This document shows, in pieces, positions 30,208 to 39,085 of a DNA stretch of 64,000 bases. The notes beneath the pieces were generated by a model. The model was not told the origin of the DNA. It was given only the letters and a program-made list of their open reading frames with translations, and did no database searches. This stretch comes from VKMB-3413 sp041027365 (GTDB lineage: Bacteria > Pseudomonadota > Alphaproteobacteria > Rhizobiales > Rhizobiaceae): NCBI RefSeq assembly GCF_041027365.1, contig NZ_JBFTEH010000003.1, forward strand, positions 448,496 to 512,495, read 5' to 3'. Both the position numbers and the translations under genes were made by a program. How positions within the stretch are numbered: position 1 is the first letter of the stretch; the number at the start of each line of letters is the position of its first letter.

Positions 30208-31368
30208 TCATGCCGATCCGGACCGGCCGGCGTTCACCCGCCGCGAGATGTACTGCGCGAACTCGAAGTTCGGCCGCTCCAGATGCGACAGCGGGCCCGG
30301 CTCGCTGAGCCGGCCGCAAAGGCCCTTGTAGACCTTCTCGGTACAGCCGCGATCCTCGTCGTTGACGTCGTCGAGCAGCGCCTTGAAGGCGGCGAAATGC
30401 CGGCGAGCCTCGGCATCGCCGACGAAGTCGGGCGACATGCCGCCGCCATAGAGGATCCTGACGTGGTCCGGCCCGTCCGGATGCAGGCTCAGATACCAGA
30501 AATAGCCGGGCGTCAGGGTGACGAAGAGGGCGGGATAGATCGACAGGAGCCAGGTCGTGCGGCGCTCGTCGCCGACGAGCGCCGTATTCGACGGATGGGC
30601 GAGGGCGAGCGGCACGGCGTCGTTGCGCAGGATGAAGTGATAGTTGAAGGCGTCGGTGCCTTCCGGGCAGGTCATCTTCATCAGGTCGACCGAGCCGCCG
30701 ATCGTGCCGGCATGGCAGACCGGCAGGTGGTAGCTCTCCATGAAGTTCTCGGCGAGGACCTTCCAGTTGGTGTTCCAGCGATGCTCCTCGCGGAAGGTCT
30801 CGGTGTAGCTGCCCATGTCGAGATAGCCGACCAGCGCCTCGACGTCCTTCAGCCGCTCGGCCGGGCTCGGCGCATCCGGGTTCAGCGACACCATGATCCA
30901 GCCGAGCCACTCCTCGCAGCGGATCTGCGGCAGCGCGATGTCGCCTTTGCAGAAGCTCTCGTTGGCGGCCATCGCTGGCGCGCCGCGCAAGGATCCGTCG
31001 AGATTGTAGGTCCAGGCGTGATAGGGGCAGACGATCGCCCGCACCTGTCCGCGCCCCTCGAGCATCGTCGACATGCGGTGCCGGCAGACGTTCGACATCG
31101 CCCTGAGCCGCCCGTCCTTGTCGCGCAGCACGATCACCGGCTCGCCGGCGATCTCCATCGTGAGATAGTCGCCGGGCTCCTTCAGCGCGTCTGCCCGGCC
31201 GGCGCAGAGCCACTCCTTGGCGAAGACGTGCTCGAGCTCCTCGGCGAGGAACTGCGGCGAGGTGTAGACCGACTTCGGCATCGCCCGCGCCGCCTCGAAG
31301 GGCATGGCGACATTCTCGGCGAGCTCGTCGGCGGGGGAGCGGGAGAGGGCGGGATCGTGGACGGTCAT
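30208..31368 (-). CDS. Rieske non-heme iron oxygenase, alpha subunit
   Basis: A 386-residue ring-hydroxylating-type oxygenase. The Rieske [2Fe-2S] ligands are Cys95, His97, Cys114 and His117 (CRH and CPYH). The mononuclear iron site has NFMESYHLPVCH with His214 and His219. The family also contains N-demethylating oxygenases acting on quaternary amines; the EEHRWNTNWKVLAENFMESYH segment fits either. No reductase or beta subunit is adjacent. The real start is MTVHDPAL; the upstream frame is the repeat region. Confidence 0.88.
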   Translation of the reverse strand: MTVHDPALSRSPADELAENVAMPFEAARAMPKSVYTSPQFLAEELEHVFAKEWLCAGRADALKEPGDYLTMEIAGEPVIVLRDKDGRLRAMSNVCRHRMSTMLEGRGQVRAIVCPYHAWTYNLDGSLRGAPAMAANESFCKGDIALPQIRCEEWLGWIMVSLNPDAPSPAERLKDVEALVGYLDMGSYTETFREEHRWNTNWKVLAENFMESYHLPVCHAGTIGGSVDLMKMTCPEGTDAFNYHFILRNDAVPLALAHPSNTALVGDERRTTWLLSIYPALFVTLTPGYFWYLSLHPDGPDHVRILYGGGMSPDFVGDAEARRHFAAFKALLDDVNDEDRGCTEKVYKGLCGRLSEPGPLSHLERPNFEFAQYISRRVNAGRSGSA

Positions 31369-32135
31369 GGCGGCTCTCGTTGCGGGGCGGCGGGAACGGG
31401 CCCGGTCCTGCGCACCGGGGCTGGCGGCAGCATCCCATTGTCGCGTGGCAATCTCAATGCGGAAAGATTTAGCGCGCTCATTCTCGCGACAACGGCCGTG
31501 GCAGCCGGCTTCGCAGCGCGAGGCGGCCGCGCCGCATGAGGCCTTCGTCTCACATCCGCCTGCGGGCTTGCCGGCCGGAGATGGTTGTCGCCGTGAGCCG
31601 CGGATCTGCGGGACCGGGCGTCCGCCGGCGACTGCCGCCGCGCCGGCCCGCCGCGAGATCGTTCGCCGCGCCAGTCCGATGCGCGATCGCCTGCCGCGCG
31701 AGCCCGATGCGGAATCGTCTGCCGCGCCAGCTCGATGCGCGGTCGCCTGCCGCGGGAAGCCGATGCGGAACCGTTTGCCGCGCCAGCTCGATGCGCAGTC
31801 GTCTGCGGCCCCAGTCTGGCGTGAGATGCCCCGTCGCACCGGGTTCAGGCGCTGTATGACCTGCGGGGACGGTGCGCGCACTGGGGTAGGACGACGGACA
31901 GCCTGTTCCGGTCGCGACGGGACCGAGCCGGACCGGCGCATGCAGCCGTGCCGCCGGCGAGCGCGATCATTTCGCTTGTGCATCCGCGCCATCTCTTGCT
32001 AAGAGACCGGCGCGCCGAAGGGCGCCGACCCAGTCGGCGGCTCGCCGCTTTGCGGTGGCCGCTGCGTCGAGACGAGGGAGTGCCCGCAGCGGGCATGCCC
32101 CGGCCGACGACCCGTCCGCCTCCGGCGGGCCCTCC
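31369..32135. other. Non-coding region before tRNA-Ser
   Basis: About 770 bases between the Rieske gene and the tRNA. Long open frames exist on both strands but are low-complexity Arg/Pro/Ala translations with no family likeness. It contains the 28-bp repeat array listed separately and must hold the promoters of the Rieske gene (minus) and the tRNA (plus). Confidence 0.5.
31651..31815. repeat. Imperfect 28-bp tandem repeat array
   Basis: Five consecutive units start at 31677, 31705, 31733, 31761 and 31789, each beginning CGATGCG and carrying a TCGYCTGCCGCG-like core; the last is 27 nt. A degenerate sixth unit precedes them (31651-31676). Units 1/3 and 2/4 resemble each other more than their neighbours, giving a 56-bp higher-order period. 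A 28-bp period does not keep frame, so it is not a protein repeat. Confidence 0.8.
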
Positions 32136-32225
32136 GGAGAGGTGGCAGAGTGGTCGAATGCACCGCACTCGAAATGCGGCATACGGGCAACCGTATCGGG
32201 GGTTCGAATCCCCCCCTCTCCGCCA
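32136..32225 (+). tRNA. tRNA-Ser(CGA)
   Basis: A 90-nt class II tRNA. The acceptor stem GGAGAGG pairs with CCTCTCC, then discriminator G and encoded CCA. The anticodon loop CTCGAAA gives anticodon CGA. The long variable arm (CATACGGGCAACCGTATC region) and T-loop GGTTCGAATCC confirm a serine tRNA. Its 3' end is the likely attachment site of the adjacent recombinase. Confidence 0.97.
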
Positions 32226-32311
32226 ATTAGATTCTACTCTCCGCCAATTCCAAAACCCTTGCATTTCCGGCATCATGCCCGCCAGCTCGCCCCGGCAAGG
32301 GTCGAGAATGG

Positions 32312-34192
32312 ATGCGTGTATCGGATGGTGTACAGCGTGGTGTATCGTGCGGTGTATCGTCAAAGGCGGCTCCGAGGGACGGGCCCAGGCGAGCCGCGGC
32401 GCGAAGTCCGGGCCCGCATCTCGTGCGCTCGGGAACGAGCTACGTCTTCCAGATCAGATTGCCCCGCGAACTCGGCGGCGGGAGAGGCGTGCCGCCGATC
32501 CGCGTCGGGATCGGAGCGCGTCCGGCCAGCGACGCACGTCGCGTCGCCGACCTCCTCGCCGCTGCCGCGCGCAGCGAGTTTCACCGCATCAAGGCGCAGC
32601 GCATGAAGCAGGAGGACGACGAGCGGAACGGGGCCGAGGTCGAGCCGATGTTCTCCGGCGACGATCCCAAGGAGGTCGCGATCGAGATGCGCGGCTATCT
32701 CAAGGCCATGCGCGGGCTGATCGACAAGGAGTCTGCCGCTCCCTCTGCGGACCAGCTCAGTGCCTTCGAAGGAATGCGCGGCCTCGTCGGGATCGCGCGA
32801 GAGGTGGAGAGGGGCGCGGCCGGCAACCCGCTCGTCGTCGACAATGCCGACCTCCTCAAGGGCAAATACGTCGACATGTTCGCGGGAACGGCGCTGACCC
32901 CCGCCGCCGCCCGATCTGCTGCTCCCGTTACGGCTCCTGGATCCGCGACGACCCTTTATGCTCCGGGAGAATCTGCGTCTGTCCCAGTTGCGATTCCAGC
33001 CGATCGCGCACCCGTGCAACGGGACGAGAACGGCAAACCTATTCCGGCATTCAAACTCGACCGCCGCTTTGTGCCGCGCCGTCCCTCGACGATGCCCCAC
33101 TTCAGCGAGGTATCCGAGGAGTATCTGGCGGCACGGGAGAGTGCCAAGTCGGGGAAGAACAAGGACATCGGCACGGCTCGCTTCCGCCGTGACCTGTTCA
33201 TCGAGCTGATTGGGGACCATCGGGTCGACACCTACGACGCGTCCGACCTCCAAGCTTATATCCATCTCCTGTCGTTCTGGCCTGCGGAGGAGAAGGACCG
33301 AACGCCGGGGTGGACCGCTCGTCAAATCATCGACGCCAATCGGGATCGGCACCTTAAGCCAATGAAGCTGAAAACGATGAAGGACGGCTATGTCGGCATC
33401 GTTCGTTCAGCCATCAACTACAAGGCGGCCAGCTTCGGCTATGCTGATCCTTTCCACCGCGCGGTGCTTCGTTATCCCGACACCGCGGCGCCGCCACGTT
33501 CGGCCGAGCCGCTGTCCGCGGAAAAGATTTCTCGGCTTTTCCGCGTTGGCGTCGAAGGCGGGATCCTGGACGAGGCAATGTTGCCGCTTCTCGGCCATCT
33601 CACGGGACGGCGTCTCGGCCTCCTGATCCACCTCCAGGGTCAGGACATCCGCGAAAAGTACCGCGGCGTGTTCGTGGCGGAATCGCCTGGCGTTACGAGG
33701 ATCGGCGGGGTGTGGAAGCGCGTGCCCTTCAAGACCGACGCAAGCACCAACTTCTTTGTCCTGCACCCCTTCCTGAAGGAGATCGGCTTCATCGATTGGG
33801 CCATGGATCAGGGGGAAAACTTCCTCTTCCCGGAGATCATGCGCCTTGTCGATCCCTCGAAGAGCGCATCCTCCTACATGCAGCGGCTGTTTGAGAAAGC
33901 TGGGATCGAGAAGGGCCAGGGCGAAGTGTTCCACTCGTTGCGTGGCGGCAACATCGACGAAATGCGCGAAGAGAAGGTCGACGGGCGTATCCGTCGGCTT
34001 CAGGTCGGCCATGCAGTTGGTTCCGACGAGCACGAGGGTTATGGGCGGCGGACCCTGTCTGAAAAGTCGGCGATCCTTCTTGCGAACCTGCCGCTCAATC
34101 CGGAAATCGATTTCTCAGTGTTCCGGGGCTTGAATTTCGGCGTCATGGCCAAGCGGAAGCGGTCGCGAGGAAGGCGGCCAGCCGCGTCGTAA
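32312..34192 (+). CDS. Tyrosine recombinase / integrase
   Basis: A site-specific recombinase of up to 626 residues, longer than phage integrases (about 400). The catalytic set is present: Arg in LTGRRLG (about 433), HSLR (His541, Arg544), GH of VGHAV (His567) and nucleophile Tyr577 in DEHEGYGRR. A SAM-like core-binding segment (FSEVSEEYLAARESAKSG) precedes it. The start is uncertain; ATG at 32312 has only GAGAATGG, and a GTG near the HLVRSGTSYVF homology is possible. Location beside tRNA-Ser marks an integrated element. Confidence 0.85.
   Translation: MRVSDGVQRGVSCGVSSKAAPRDGPRRAAARSPGPHLVRSGTSYVFQIRLPRELGGGRGVPPIRVGIGARPASDARRVADLLAAAARSEFHRIKAQRMKQEDDERNGAEVEPMFSGDDPKEVAIEMRGYLKAMRGLIDKESAAPSADQLSAFEGMRGLVGIAREVERGAAGNPLVVDNADLLKGKYVDMFAGTALTPAAARSAAPVTAPGSATTLYAPGESASVPVAIPADRAPVQRDENGKPIPAFKLDRRFVPRRPSTMPHFSEVSEEYLAARESAKSGKNKDIGTARFRRDLFIELIGDHRVDTYDASDLQAYIHLLSFWPAEEKDRTPGWTARQIIDANRDRHLKPMKLKTMKDGYVGIVRSAINYKAASFGYADPFHRAVLRYPDTAAPPRSAEPLSAEKISRLFRVGVEGGILDEAMLPLLGHLTGRRLGLLIHLQGQDIREKYRGVFVAESPGVTRIGGVWKRVPFKTDASTNFFVLHPFLKEIGFIDWAMDQGENFLFPEIMRLVDPSKSASSYMQRLFEKAGIEKGQGEVFHSLRGGNIDEMREEKVDGRIRRLQVGHAVGSDEHEGYGRRTLSEKSAILLANLPLNPEIDFSVFRGLNFGVMAKRKRSRGRRPAAS
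32316..32363 (+). repeat. Four 12-bp direct repeats at the island edge
   Basis: Four back-to-back units: GTGTATCGGATG, GTGTACAGCGTG, GTGTATCGTGCG and GTGTATCGTCAA. They lie 91 nt after tRNA-Ser and at the very start of the recombinase frame. The placement fits integrase arm-type binding sites beside an attachment core. If the gene starts at 32312 the array would also encode its first residues. Confidence 0.6.
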
Positions 34193-34307
34193 TCCGCTCG
34201 CACTTCCATTGGTGTTCTGACGACACGTGAAGTCGTATATGGTCTCCCGTGAAGAATCTTGAAGCCCTTGAAGAGTGTGTCTGATCGGGCTTTTGGAAGA
34301 CCAGCTT

Positions 34308-34638
34308 GGTCGTGTCCCGCGAGGTGGTGTAAGACACCGATCTCGGCAGGGCCGAGTTCAGTCAGGCTGCCAGAACGGGCAGTCTGACGAGAGGATTATC
34401 GCTGACGACGCCGAGAGTCTCTAGCGTCATGTAGCGGCGCGAGACGGCCCACTCGTCGTTGGTCTCGAGCATGATGGCACCGACGAGGCGCACGACGGCC
34501 GCGTCGTTCGGAAAGATGCCGACGACGTCGGCGCGGCGCTTGATCTCCCGGTTGAGGCGCTCGATCGGGTTCGTGGACGCGATCTGAGACCAGTGCCCGC
34601 GCGGGAAAGCCATGTAGGCCAGCACCTCTTCGCAGCAT
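34308..34638 (-). mobile_element. IS256-family remnant
   Basis: The fragment contains the C-terminus of a mutator-type transposase and, beyond its stop, a probable terminal inverted repeat (CGCGAGGTGGTGTAAGACAC on the plus strand, near 34318). The 5' two-thirds of the element is missing. It abuts a truncated dehydrogenase at about 34638, so the IS either inserted and was deleted or the join came from recombination. Confidence 0.7.
34362..34637 (-). pseudogene. Truncated IS256-type transposase
   Basis: About 90 C-terminal residues: EEVLAYMAFPRGHW, ASTNPIERLNREIKRR, VVGIFPNDAAVVRLVGA and NDEWAVSRRYM are the end of IS256 transposases (about 400 residues). The first two DDE catalytic regions are gone, so it is inactive. 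Confidence 0.85.
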
Positions 34639-35106
34639 GGGCTCGGCGACGAAACGCCGCCTGACTACCTGACCTCCGTTGAAGAGGGTGGGTTCTACGG
34701 CTGGCCCTACTGCTACTGGGGCATGACCGTGGACGATCGTGTCCCGCAGGCGCCGGACCTCGTCGCCCGTGCCATCCAGCCGGATTATGCTCTCGGCGGC
34801 CACACCGCATCGCTTGGCCTGTGCTGGATGCCGGCCGGCACCTTGCCGGGGTTCGGCGAAGGGATGTTGATCGGCCAGCACGGATCATGGAACCGCGCGA
34901 CGCTCAGCGGCTACAAGCTGATCTTCGTCCCCTTCGAGAATGGCGCGCCGAACGGACCTCCTCGCGACATCCTCTCCGGATTCCTGTCAAAGGACGAGAA
35001 ACTTGCCTATGGGCGGCCCGTCGGCGTGGCGATAGGCCCGGACGGCAGATCGCTGCTGATGGCCGATGACGTGGGAGACGTCATCTGGCGCGTGACCGCC
35101 GCGTGA
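34639..35106 (+). pseudogene. Truncated glucose/sorbosone dehydrogenase (PQQ-type)
   Basis: An open frame starting without a start codon at the IS junction: LGDETPPDYLTSVEEGGFYG, WPYCYWG, ALGGHTASLGLCWMP, GMLIGQHGSWNRATLSGYKL and GRPVGVAIGPDGRSLLMADD. This is the C-terminal third of a six-bladed PQQ-dependent sugar (sorbosone) dehydrogenase. The N-terminal part with signal peptide is lost. An internal ATG at 34723 could start a fragment but not a working enzyme. Confidence 0.82.
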
Positions 35107-35315
35107 CGCAGTCGGTCGCAGTGTAACGGTGATCGCGAGGCTGGAGATTAAGCCGCAAAGCTAGGATGAGCGCCTGCAGGCTATCAGGATCTTCCGGGAG
35201 TTTGGGCCGAAAGCCGTCCGGCAGGTTTCGGACACGACCGATGGAAAAGCTGCCGACTGGCAAGCTGCCCGTTGCGATCGGTTCAAGAGTAAGAATTCGA
35301 CCTGGTTCGCGGACA

Positions 35316-36236
35316 TCATTCCGCATCAAGCAATCGGATCCGATCCCGAAAGGATGCCTGCATCACTGTCAGGAATGCACGGACGGCGGGATTGGTGCGA
35401 CGACTCTCAGGCCAGAGTGCGGTGATGTTGTCGCGCTCGACAGCAAAATCGGCGAGGATAGGCACGAGTTCGCCACGGGCGACATAGGGCGCCGTGACGA
35501 ACGTCGCGGCCACTCCGATCCCGCCGCCCGCGGCCAGAACAGCCACAAGCGCCTCGCTGACATCGACCGAGAGGTTCGCCGCAGGAGTCATCTCCAACAC
35601 CCGCCCTGCGATCCGGAACGGCCACTGCAAGATTTGCCCCGTGCTTTGATAGCGCAACAGGACGGTGTCGTGCTCCGCCAGTTCCTCGGGGTGCTGCGGC
35701 ATACCCTTCCTTGCAAGATAGGCTGGCGAGGCAAAACAGCACAAGCGATGGGGCGCAAGCCTGCGCGACAACAGGCCGGTGTCGGGTAGGTCTCCGATGC
35801 GGACCGCGACGTCGATATTCTCATCCACGAGATCAACCATCCGATCGCTCAGCCGCAGGTCGACGCTGACCTTCGGATGCTTCTGGCAGAAAGCCGGCAA
35901 CATCGGTGCGATCACATGCATGCCGATCGGCAGGGACGCAGTAATCCGCAAGGGACCCGACGGCTCCATGCGCGCCGCCAATGCCGTCTGCCCGATCGCC
36001 TCGGCATCCCGCAGCAGCCTGACGGCCCGCTCGTGCAGGTCTCGGCCTTCCGGCGTCAGGGTCAGAGACCGCGTCGTGCGTGTGAAGAGCGAAACCCCGA
36101 GCTGCTTTTCCAGCCGCTGGACGCTCTTGCTGACCGCCGAGGGCGAAATCGACAGCGCATGGGCGGCGGCGGTGAAGCTGCCGAGCGAGCCCGCCCGTGC
36201 GAAGGCTGCGAGGCCCGTCAGTCGCTCCAAAGCCAT
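35316..36236 (-). CDS. LysR family transcriptional regulator
   Basis: A 306-residue LTTR: N-terminal winged helix (FARAGSLGSFTAAAHALSIS then PSAVSKSVQRLEKQLG) and a two-lobed effector domain (LRITASLPIGMHVIAP, VDLRLSDRMVDLVDENIDVA). It resembles the CrgA/DsdC-like group that controls a divergent enzyme gene. The start at 36236 follows AAGGA; an ATG at 36248 is possible. It is divergent from the quinone oxidoreductase gene with 100 bp between, so that gene is the likely target. Confidence 0.9.
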   Translation of the reverse strand: MALERLTGLAAFARAGSLGSFTAAAHALSISPSAVSKSVQRLEKQLGVSLFTRTTRSLTLTPEGRDLHERAVRLLRDAEAIGQTALAARMEPSGPLRITASLPIGMHVIAPMLPAFCQKHPKVSVDLRLSDRMVDLVDENIDVAVRIGDLPDTGLLSRRLAPHRLCCFASPAYLARKGMPQHPEELAEHDTVLLRYQSTGQILQWPFRIAGRVLEMTPAANLSVDVSEALVAVLAAGGGIGVAATFVTAPYVARGELVPILADFAVERDNITALWPESRRTNPAVRAFLTVMQASFRDRIRLLDAE

Positions 36237-36336
36237 TTGTTCCTTCATGGCACAACTGAAGCGACATTCGCCCCGATAATCAAGAGCGGTCACCTCGAAT
36301 ACATCGATCGCAGTCCAATCAGCGAAGGCCGGGATT

Positions 36337-37353
36337 ATGAGTGAAACGATGAAGGCAGTCCGCCTGCACGCATTCGGCGGGCCCGAAATGCTCCGTTACG
36401 AGGATGCCCCAAAACCGGAGCCGAAGGCCGGCGGGGTCCTGGTGCGGGTGCAAGCCGCCGGCCTCAACCCACCTGACTGGTATCTGCGGAATGGCTATCG
36501 CTCGCTGCCGCCCGAGTGGCAACCTCATCCGATGTTCCCTCTGATCCTCGGCTCCGACATTTCCGGCATCGTCGAAAGTGTCGGCGAAGGCGCGACCGGT
36601 TTTTCTCCCGGCGACGAGGTCTACGCCATGGTCCGCTTCCCCACCGATGTGATGGAGGGCAGCAAGGCTTACGCCGAGTATGTCAACGTGCCTGCCTCGG
36701 AATTGGCACCGAAGCCGAAGGGCATCGCCCCAGAGCAAGCGGCTGCCGCGCCCATGTCGTTGCTCACCGCCTGGCAGTTCCTGATCGATCTCGGCCACGA
36801 AGAGCCGAACCCGTTCCAACCCGTTCCCCATGTTCCCGTGCCGCTCGCCGGCAAGACGGTCCTCGTCAACGGCGCGGGGGGCGGCGTCGGGCATCTGGCC
36901 GTCCAGCTGGCGCGTTGGAAGGGCGCCCGCGTCATCGCCGTTGCCTCGGGCAAGCACGAGGCGTTGATGCGCGATCTCGGGGCCGATCAGTTCATCGACT
37001 ACAAAAAGACGTCGGCCGATACGGTGATCCGCGACGTCGATCTCGTCTTCGACACGGTCGGCGGCAAGCCGGCGTCCCGTTTCCTGAAGACGATCAGACG
37101 GGGCGGCGCCCTGTTCCTGGCGTTCCCGCTGGGGTTTGACGCTCAGGACGACGCGGAACGCCTCGGCATCACCGTGTCGTCGACGCAGGTCCGCTCCAGC
37201 GGCGCACAGCTGAAGGAGGCCGCGCCTCTCCTTGATGCCGGAACCGTCCGCGTCGTGATCGACAGCACCTACCCGCTTGCCGAAGCAGCCCTTGCGCACG
37301 CGCGGGCCGAACAGGGCAGCATTCAGGGCAAGATCGTCCTCACCGTCGCGTGA
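36337..37353 (+). CDS. Zinc-independent NADPH:quinone oxidoreductase-type MDR enzyme
   Basis: A 338-residue medium-chain dehydrogenase of the quinone oxidoreductase group. The GroES-like domain has GGVLVRVQAAGLNPPDWYL and GSDISGIVESVGEG. The Rossmann NADPH site is VLVNGAGGGVGHLAVQLARWKGA. The structural zinc Cys cluster is absent. Probably reduces quinones or enals. It is followed 28 bp later by an ABM-fold gene and is divergent from a LysR regulator. Confidence 0.9.
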   Translation: MSETMKAVRLHAFGGPEMLRYEDAPKPEPKAGGVLVRVQAAGLNPPDWYLRNGYRSLPPEWQPHPMFPLILGSDISGIVESVGEGATGFSPGDEVYAMVRFPTDVMEGSKAYAEYVNVPASELAPKPKGIAPEQAAAAPMSLLTAWQFLIDLGHEEPNPFQPVPHVPVPLAGKTVLVNGAGGGVGHLAVQLARWKGARVIAVASGKHEALMRDLGADQFIDYKKTSADTVIRDVDLVFDTVGGKPASRFLKTIRRGGALFLAFPLGFDAQDDAERLGITVSSTQVRSSGAQLKEAAPLLDAGTVRVVIDSTYPLAEAALAHARAEQGSIQGKIVLTVA

Positions 37354-37381
37354 ACCGGTCGATTGCTGAGGAGAGCCGGTC

Positions 37382-37684
37382 ATGCTGGTCGTTATCGGAC
37401 ACATTCACATCGAAGCGACCGATGTCGCGGTCTTCCTCGCCGAGATGGCGACATTCGGCGAAGCGGCGCGCGCCCACGACGGCTGCCTGTTCTTCGCTGT
37501 CGCGCCTGAGGATTTCGCCGCCGGGCGAATGCTGGTCGCCGAACGCTGGCGGGATCAGGCGGCGCTCGACAACCATCTGGCCGCCGAGGATACGGCAGCC
37601 TTCGTCGCGCGATGGGGAAGCCGCATGAAAAGCGATGTTGTCAAATTCGACGCCGCGAACGAGCGAGGGCTCCTGGCGCGATAG
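37382..37684 (+). CDS. Antibiotic biosynthesis monooxygenase (ABM) domain protein
   Basis: A 100-residue dimeric alpha+beta barrel protein: MLVVIGHIHIEATDVAVFLA, DGCLFFAVAPE, ERWRDQAALDNHL. Similar to YgiN-type putative quinol monooxygenases, and its placement after a quinone oxidoreductase gene supports a quinone-quinol cycle. The start is 28 nt after the oxidoreductase stop. Confidence 0.85.
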   Translation: MLVVIGHIHIEATDVAVFLAEMATFGEAARAHDGCLFFAVAPEDFAAGRMLVAERWRDQAALDNHLAAEDTAAFVARWGSRMKSDVVKFDAANERGLLAR

Positions 37685-37744
37685 CCATCATGTGGCGATG
37701 ACAATGGCCGAAGAGCGACCCCGCTCGCGCGGGGTGGCGGCGGC

Positions 37745-38413
37745 TCACCATGTGATGAGCGGCGTTTTCCCGATATAGGCCTCGCTTTCCACCTGGTCGA
37801 CGACGAAGTCGGCGACGTCGGCCCGGGCGATCGTCCCGCCGTTGAAGCCGCCGAGGTCGAGCAGCGCCCGGACCGCGCCGCGGCGCGGCTTGTCGTTCAG
37901 CACGGTGGGACGCACGATCACCCAGTCGAGGCCGCTGCCCGCGATGATCGTCTCCTGCCGGGTTTTGTCGGCATAGACCTTCCTGAGCAGCAGGGGCATG
38001 ATGAGGCGGTCGAACAGAAAGCCGCCATGCCCCCGGCTGTTGCCGGCGCCGATCCCGGTGATCGCGACGAGCTTCCTGACGCCCTGATGCTGCATCGCTT
38101 CGGTCAGGGCCCTAGTTGCGGTGGAGAGCAGGGTCACTTCGCGGAACGGGCTTGCCGGGGTGCCGAGGGCGCTGATGACGGCGTCCTGACCTTGCAGTGC
38201 CTTACGCAGAGTGGTCTGGTCGAGGGCGTCGCCGAGGACGACCTTCGCACCGTCGAGACCCTTCGCCTTTTCGGCGTTCCGGGCGAGGACGGTGACCTCG
38301 TATCCTCGCGCGATGGCCTGGGCAACGATGTGCCGGCCGGTGCCGCCGGTCGCGCCGAGAACGAGGACTTTCTGATGGGCCGCGGCCTCGGCTGCTGCTG
38401 AAGACTGTTCCAT
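37745..38413 (-). CDS. NAD(P)-binding atypical SDR (NmrA/SDR5-like)
   Basis: A 222-residue Rossmann protein: VLVLGATGGTGRHIVAQAIA binds the dinucleotide, then VVLGDALDQTTLRKAL and LVAITGIGAGNSRGHGG. The active-site Tyr-x3-Lys of classical SDRs is not seen in the usual place, as in BVR-B/NmrA-like proteins. The start MEQSSAAAE is chosen because the upstream frame lacks homology. Its 3' end converges on the ABM gene. Confidence 0.83.
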   Translation of the reverse strand: MEQSSAAAEAAAHQKVLVLGATGGTGRHIVAQAIARGYEVTVLARNAEKAKGLDGAKVVLGDALDQTTLRKALQGQDAVISALGTPASPFREVTLLSTATRALTEAMQHQGVRKLVAITGIGAGNSRGHGGFLFDRLIMPLLLRKVYADKTRQETIIAGSGLDWVIVRPTVLNDKPRRGAVRALLDLGGFNGGTIARADVADFVVDQVESEAYIGKTPLITW

Positions 38414-38483
38414 GACATTATCTTTCGACGAACGGGATGCCTCGCTCGAGGCGATCCCGCGGTTGATGGTTGCCGCCCGGAGG

Positions 38484-38957
38484 TCAGAGCCGGCCTTCGG
38501 CAAGGAGGTCACGGGTGCGCTTGAGGGTGGAGAGCAGAGCGGCCTTGTAGCCCTTGTCGCTGTCGAACTGGGCCTGCTCGGCCTGCTCCTCAGGGCCGTT
38601 CGGCGCCTTGCCGCGCAGGCCGAGGTAGCAGTAGAATTTCAGCTGCAGCTCGCCCGCTTCGTCCTCGAAGAGCTCGTTGACGATCGCGCCCTCGCGGGGA
38701 CCGGTCGCCTGGAAGAAGGTGACCTTCCTCTGCGGTTCGAGCACGATGATCTCGCGAAGGTCTGCCCCGGCAATCGTCGCATCGCGCAAGAAGTGGGTCG
38801 CGGTTTCCTCGCTGACGTCGCATCTGGTGCAAAGGCCTGCCGGGAGGAACTCGCGGGCGTCGCGGGCCGTGAGCTCAATGCCCTTCCAGACCTGTTCGCG
38901 AGTGGGTTTGGCTTCGCCGTCCGGGTTCACCGGAACGGTGGCGGTCGAGTAGATCAT
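38484..38957 (-). CDS. DUF1857 / AtaL-like SRPBCC protein
   Basis: A 157-residue START-fold (SRPBCC) protein. Markers of DUF1857: TREQVWKGIELTARDAREFL, FLRDATIAGADLREI, RKVTFFQATGPREGAI and LKFYCYLGLRG. It probably binds a hydrophobic ligand; function unknown. It lies between two NAD(P)-binding reductase genes on the same strand. Confidence 0.85.
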   Translation of the reverse strand: MIYSTATVPVNPDGEAKPTREQVWKGIELTARDAREFLPAGLCTRCDVSEETATHFLRDATIAGADLREIIVLEPQRKVTFFQATGPREGAIVNELFEDEAGELQLKFYCYLGLRGKAPNGPEEQAEQAQFDSDKGYKAALLSTLKRTRDLLAEGRL

Positions 38958-39085
38958 GATACCTGTCCTGAGTTTCGAGAGCGGCGCGCGTCCAGTCGGA
39001 CGCGCGAACGACGCCCTGCCTGATTGAATCGACACATCGTGCTCGGCCGGAGATCGTTTGCGATTTTCGGCCGATGCTGTGGGGA

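Noticed and set aside
31651..31815. CRISPR array
   Set aside because: Units are contiguous without unique spacers and are imperfect; no cas genes are nearby.
31304..32002. 232-codon frame through the 28-bp repeats
   Set aside because: The repeat period is not a multiple of three and the product is low complexity; no start signal.
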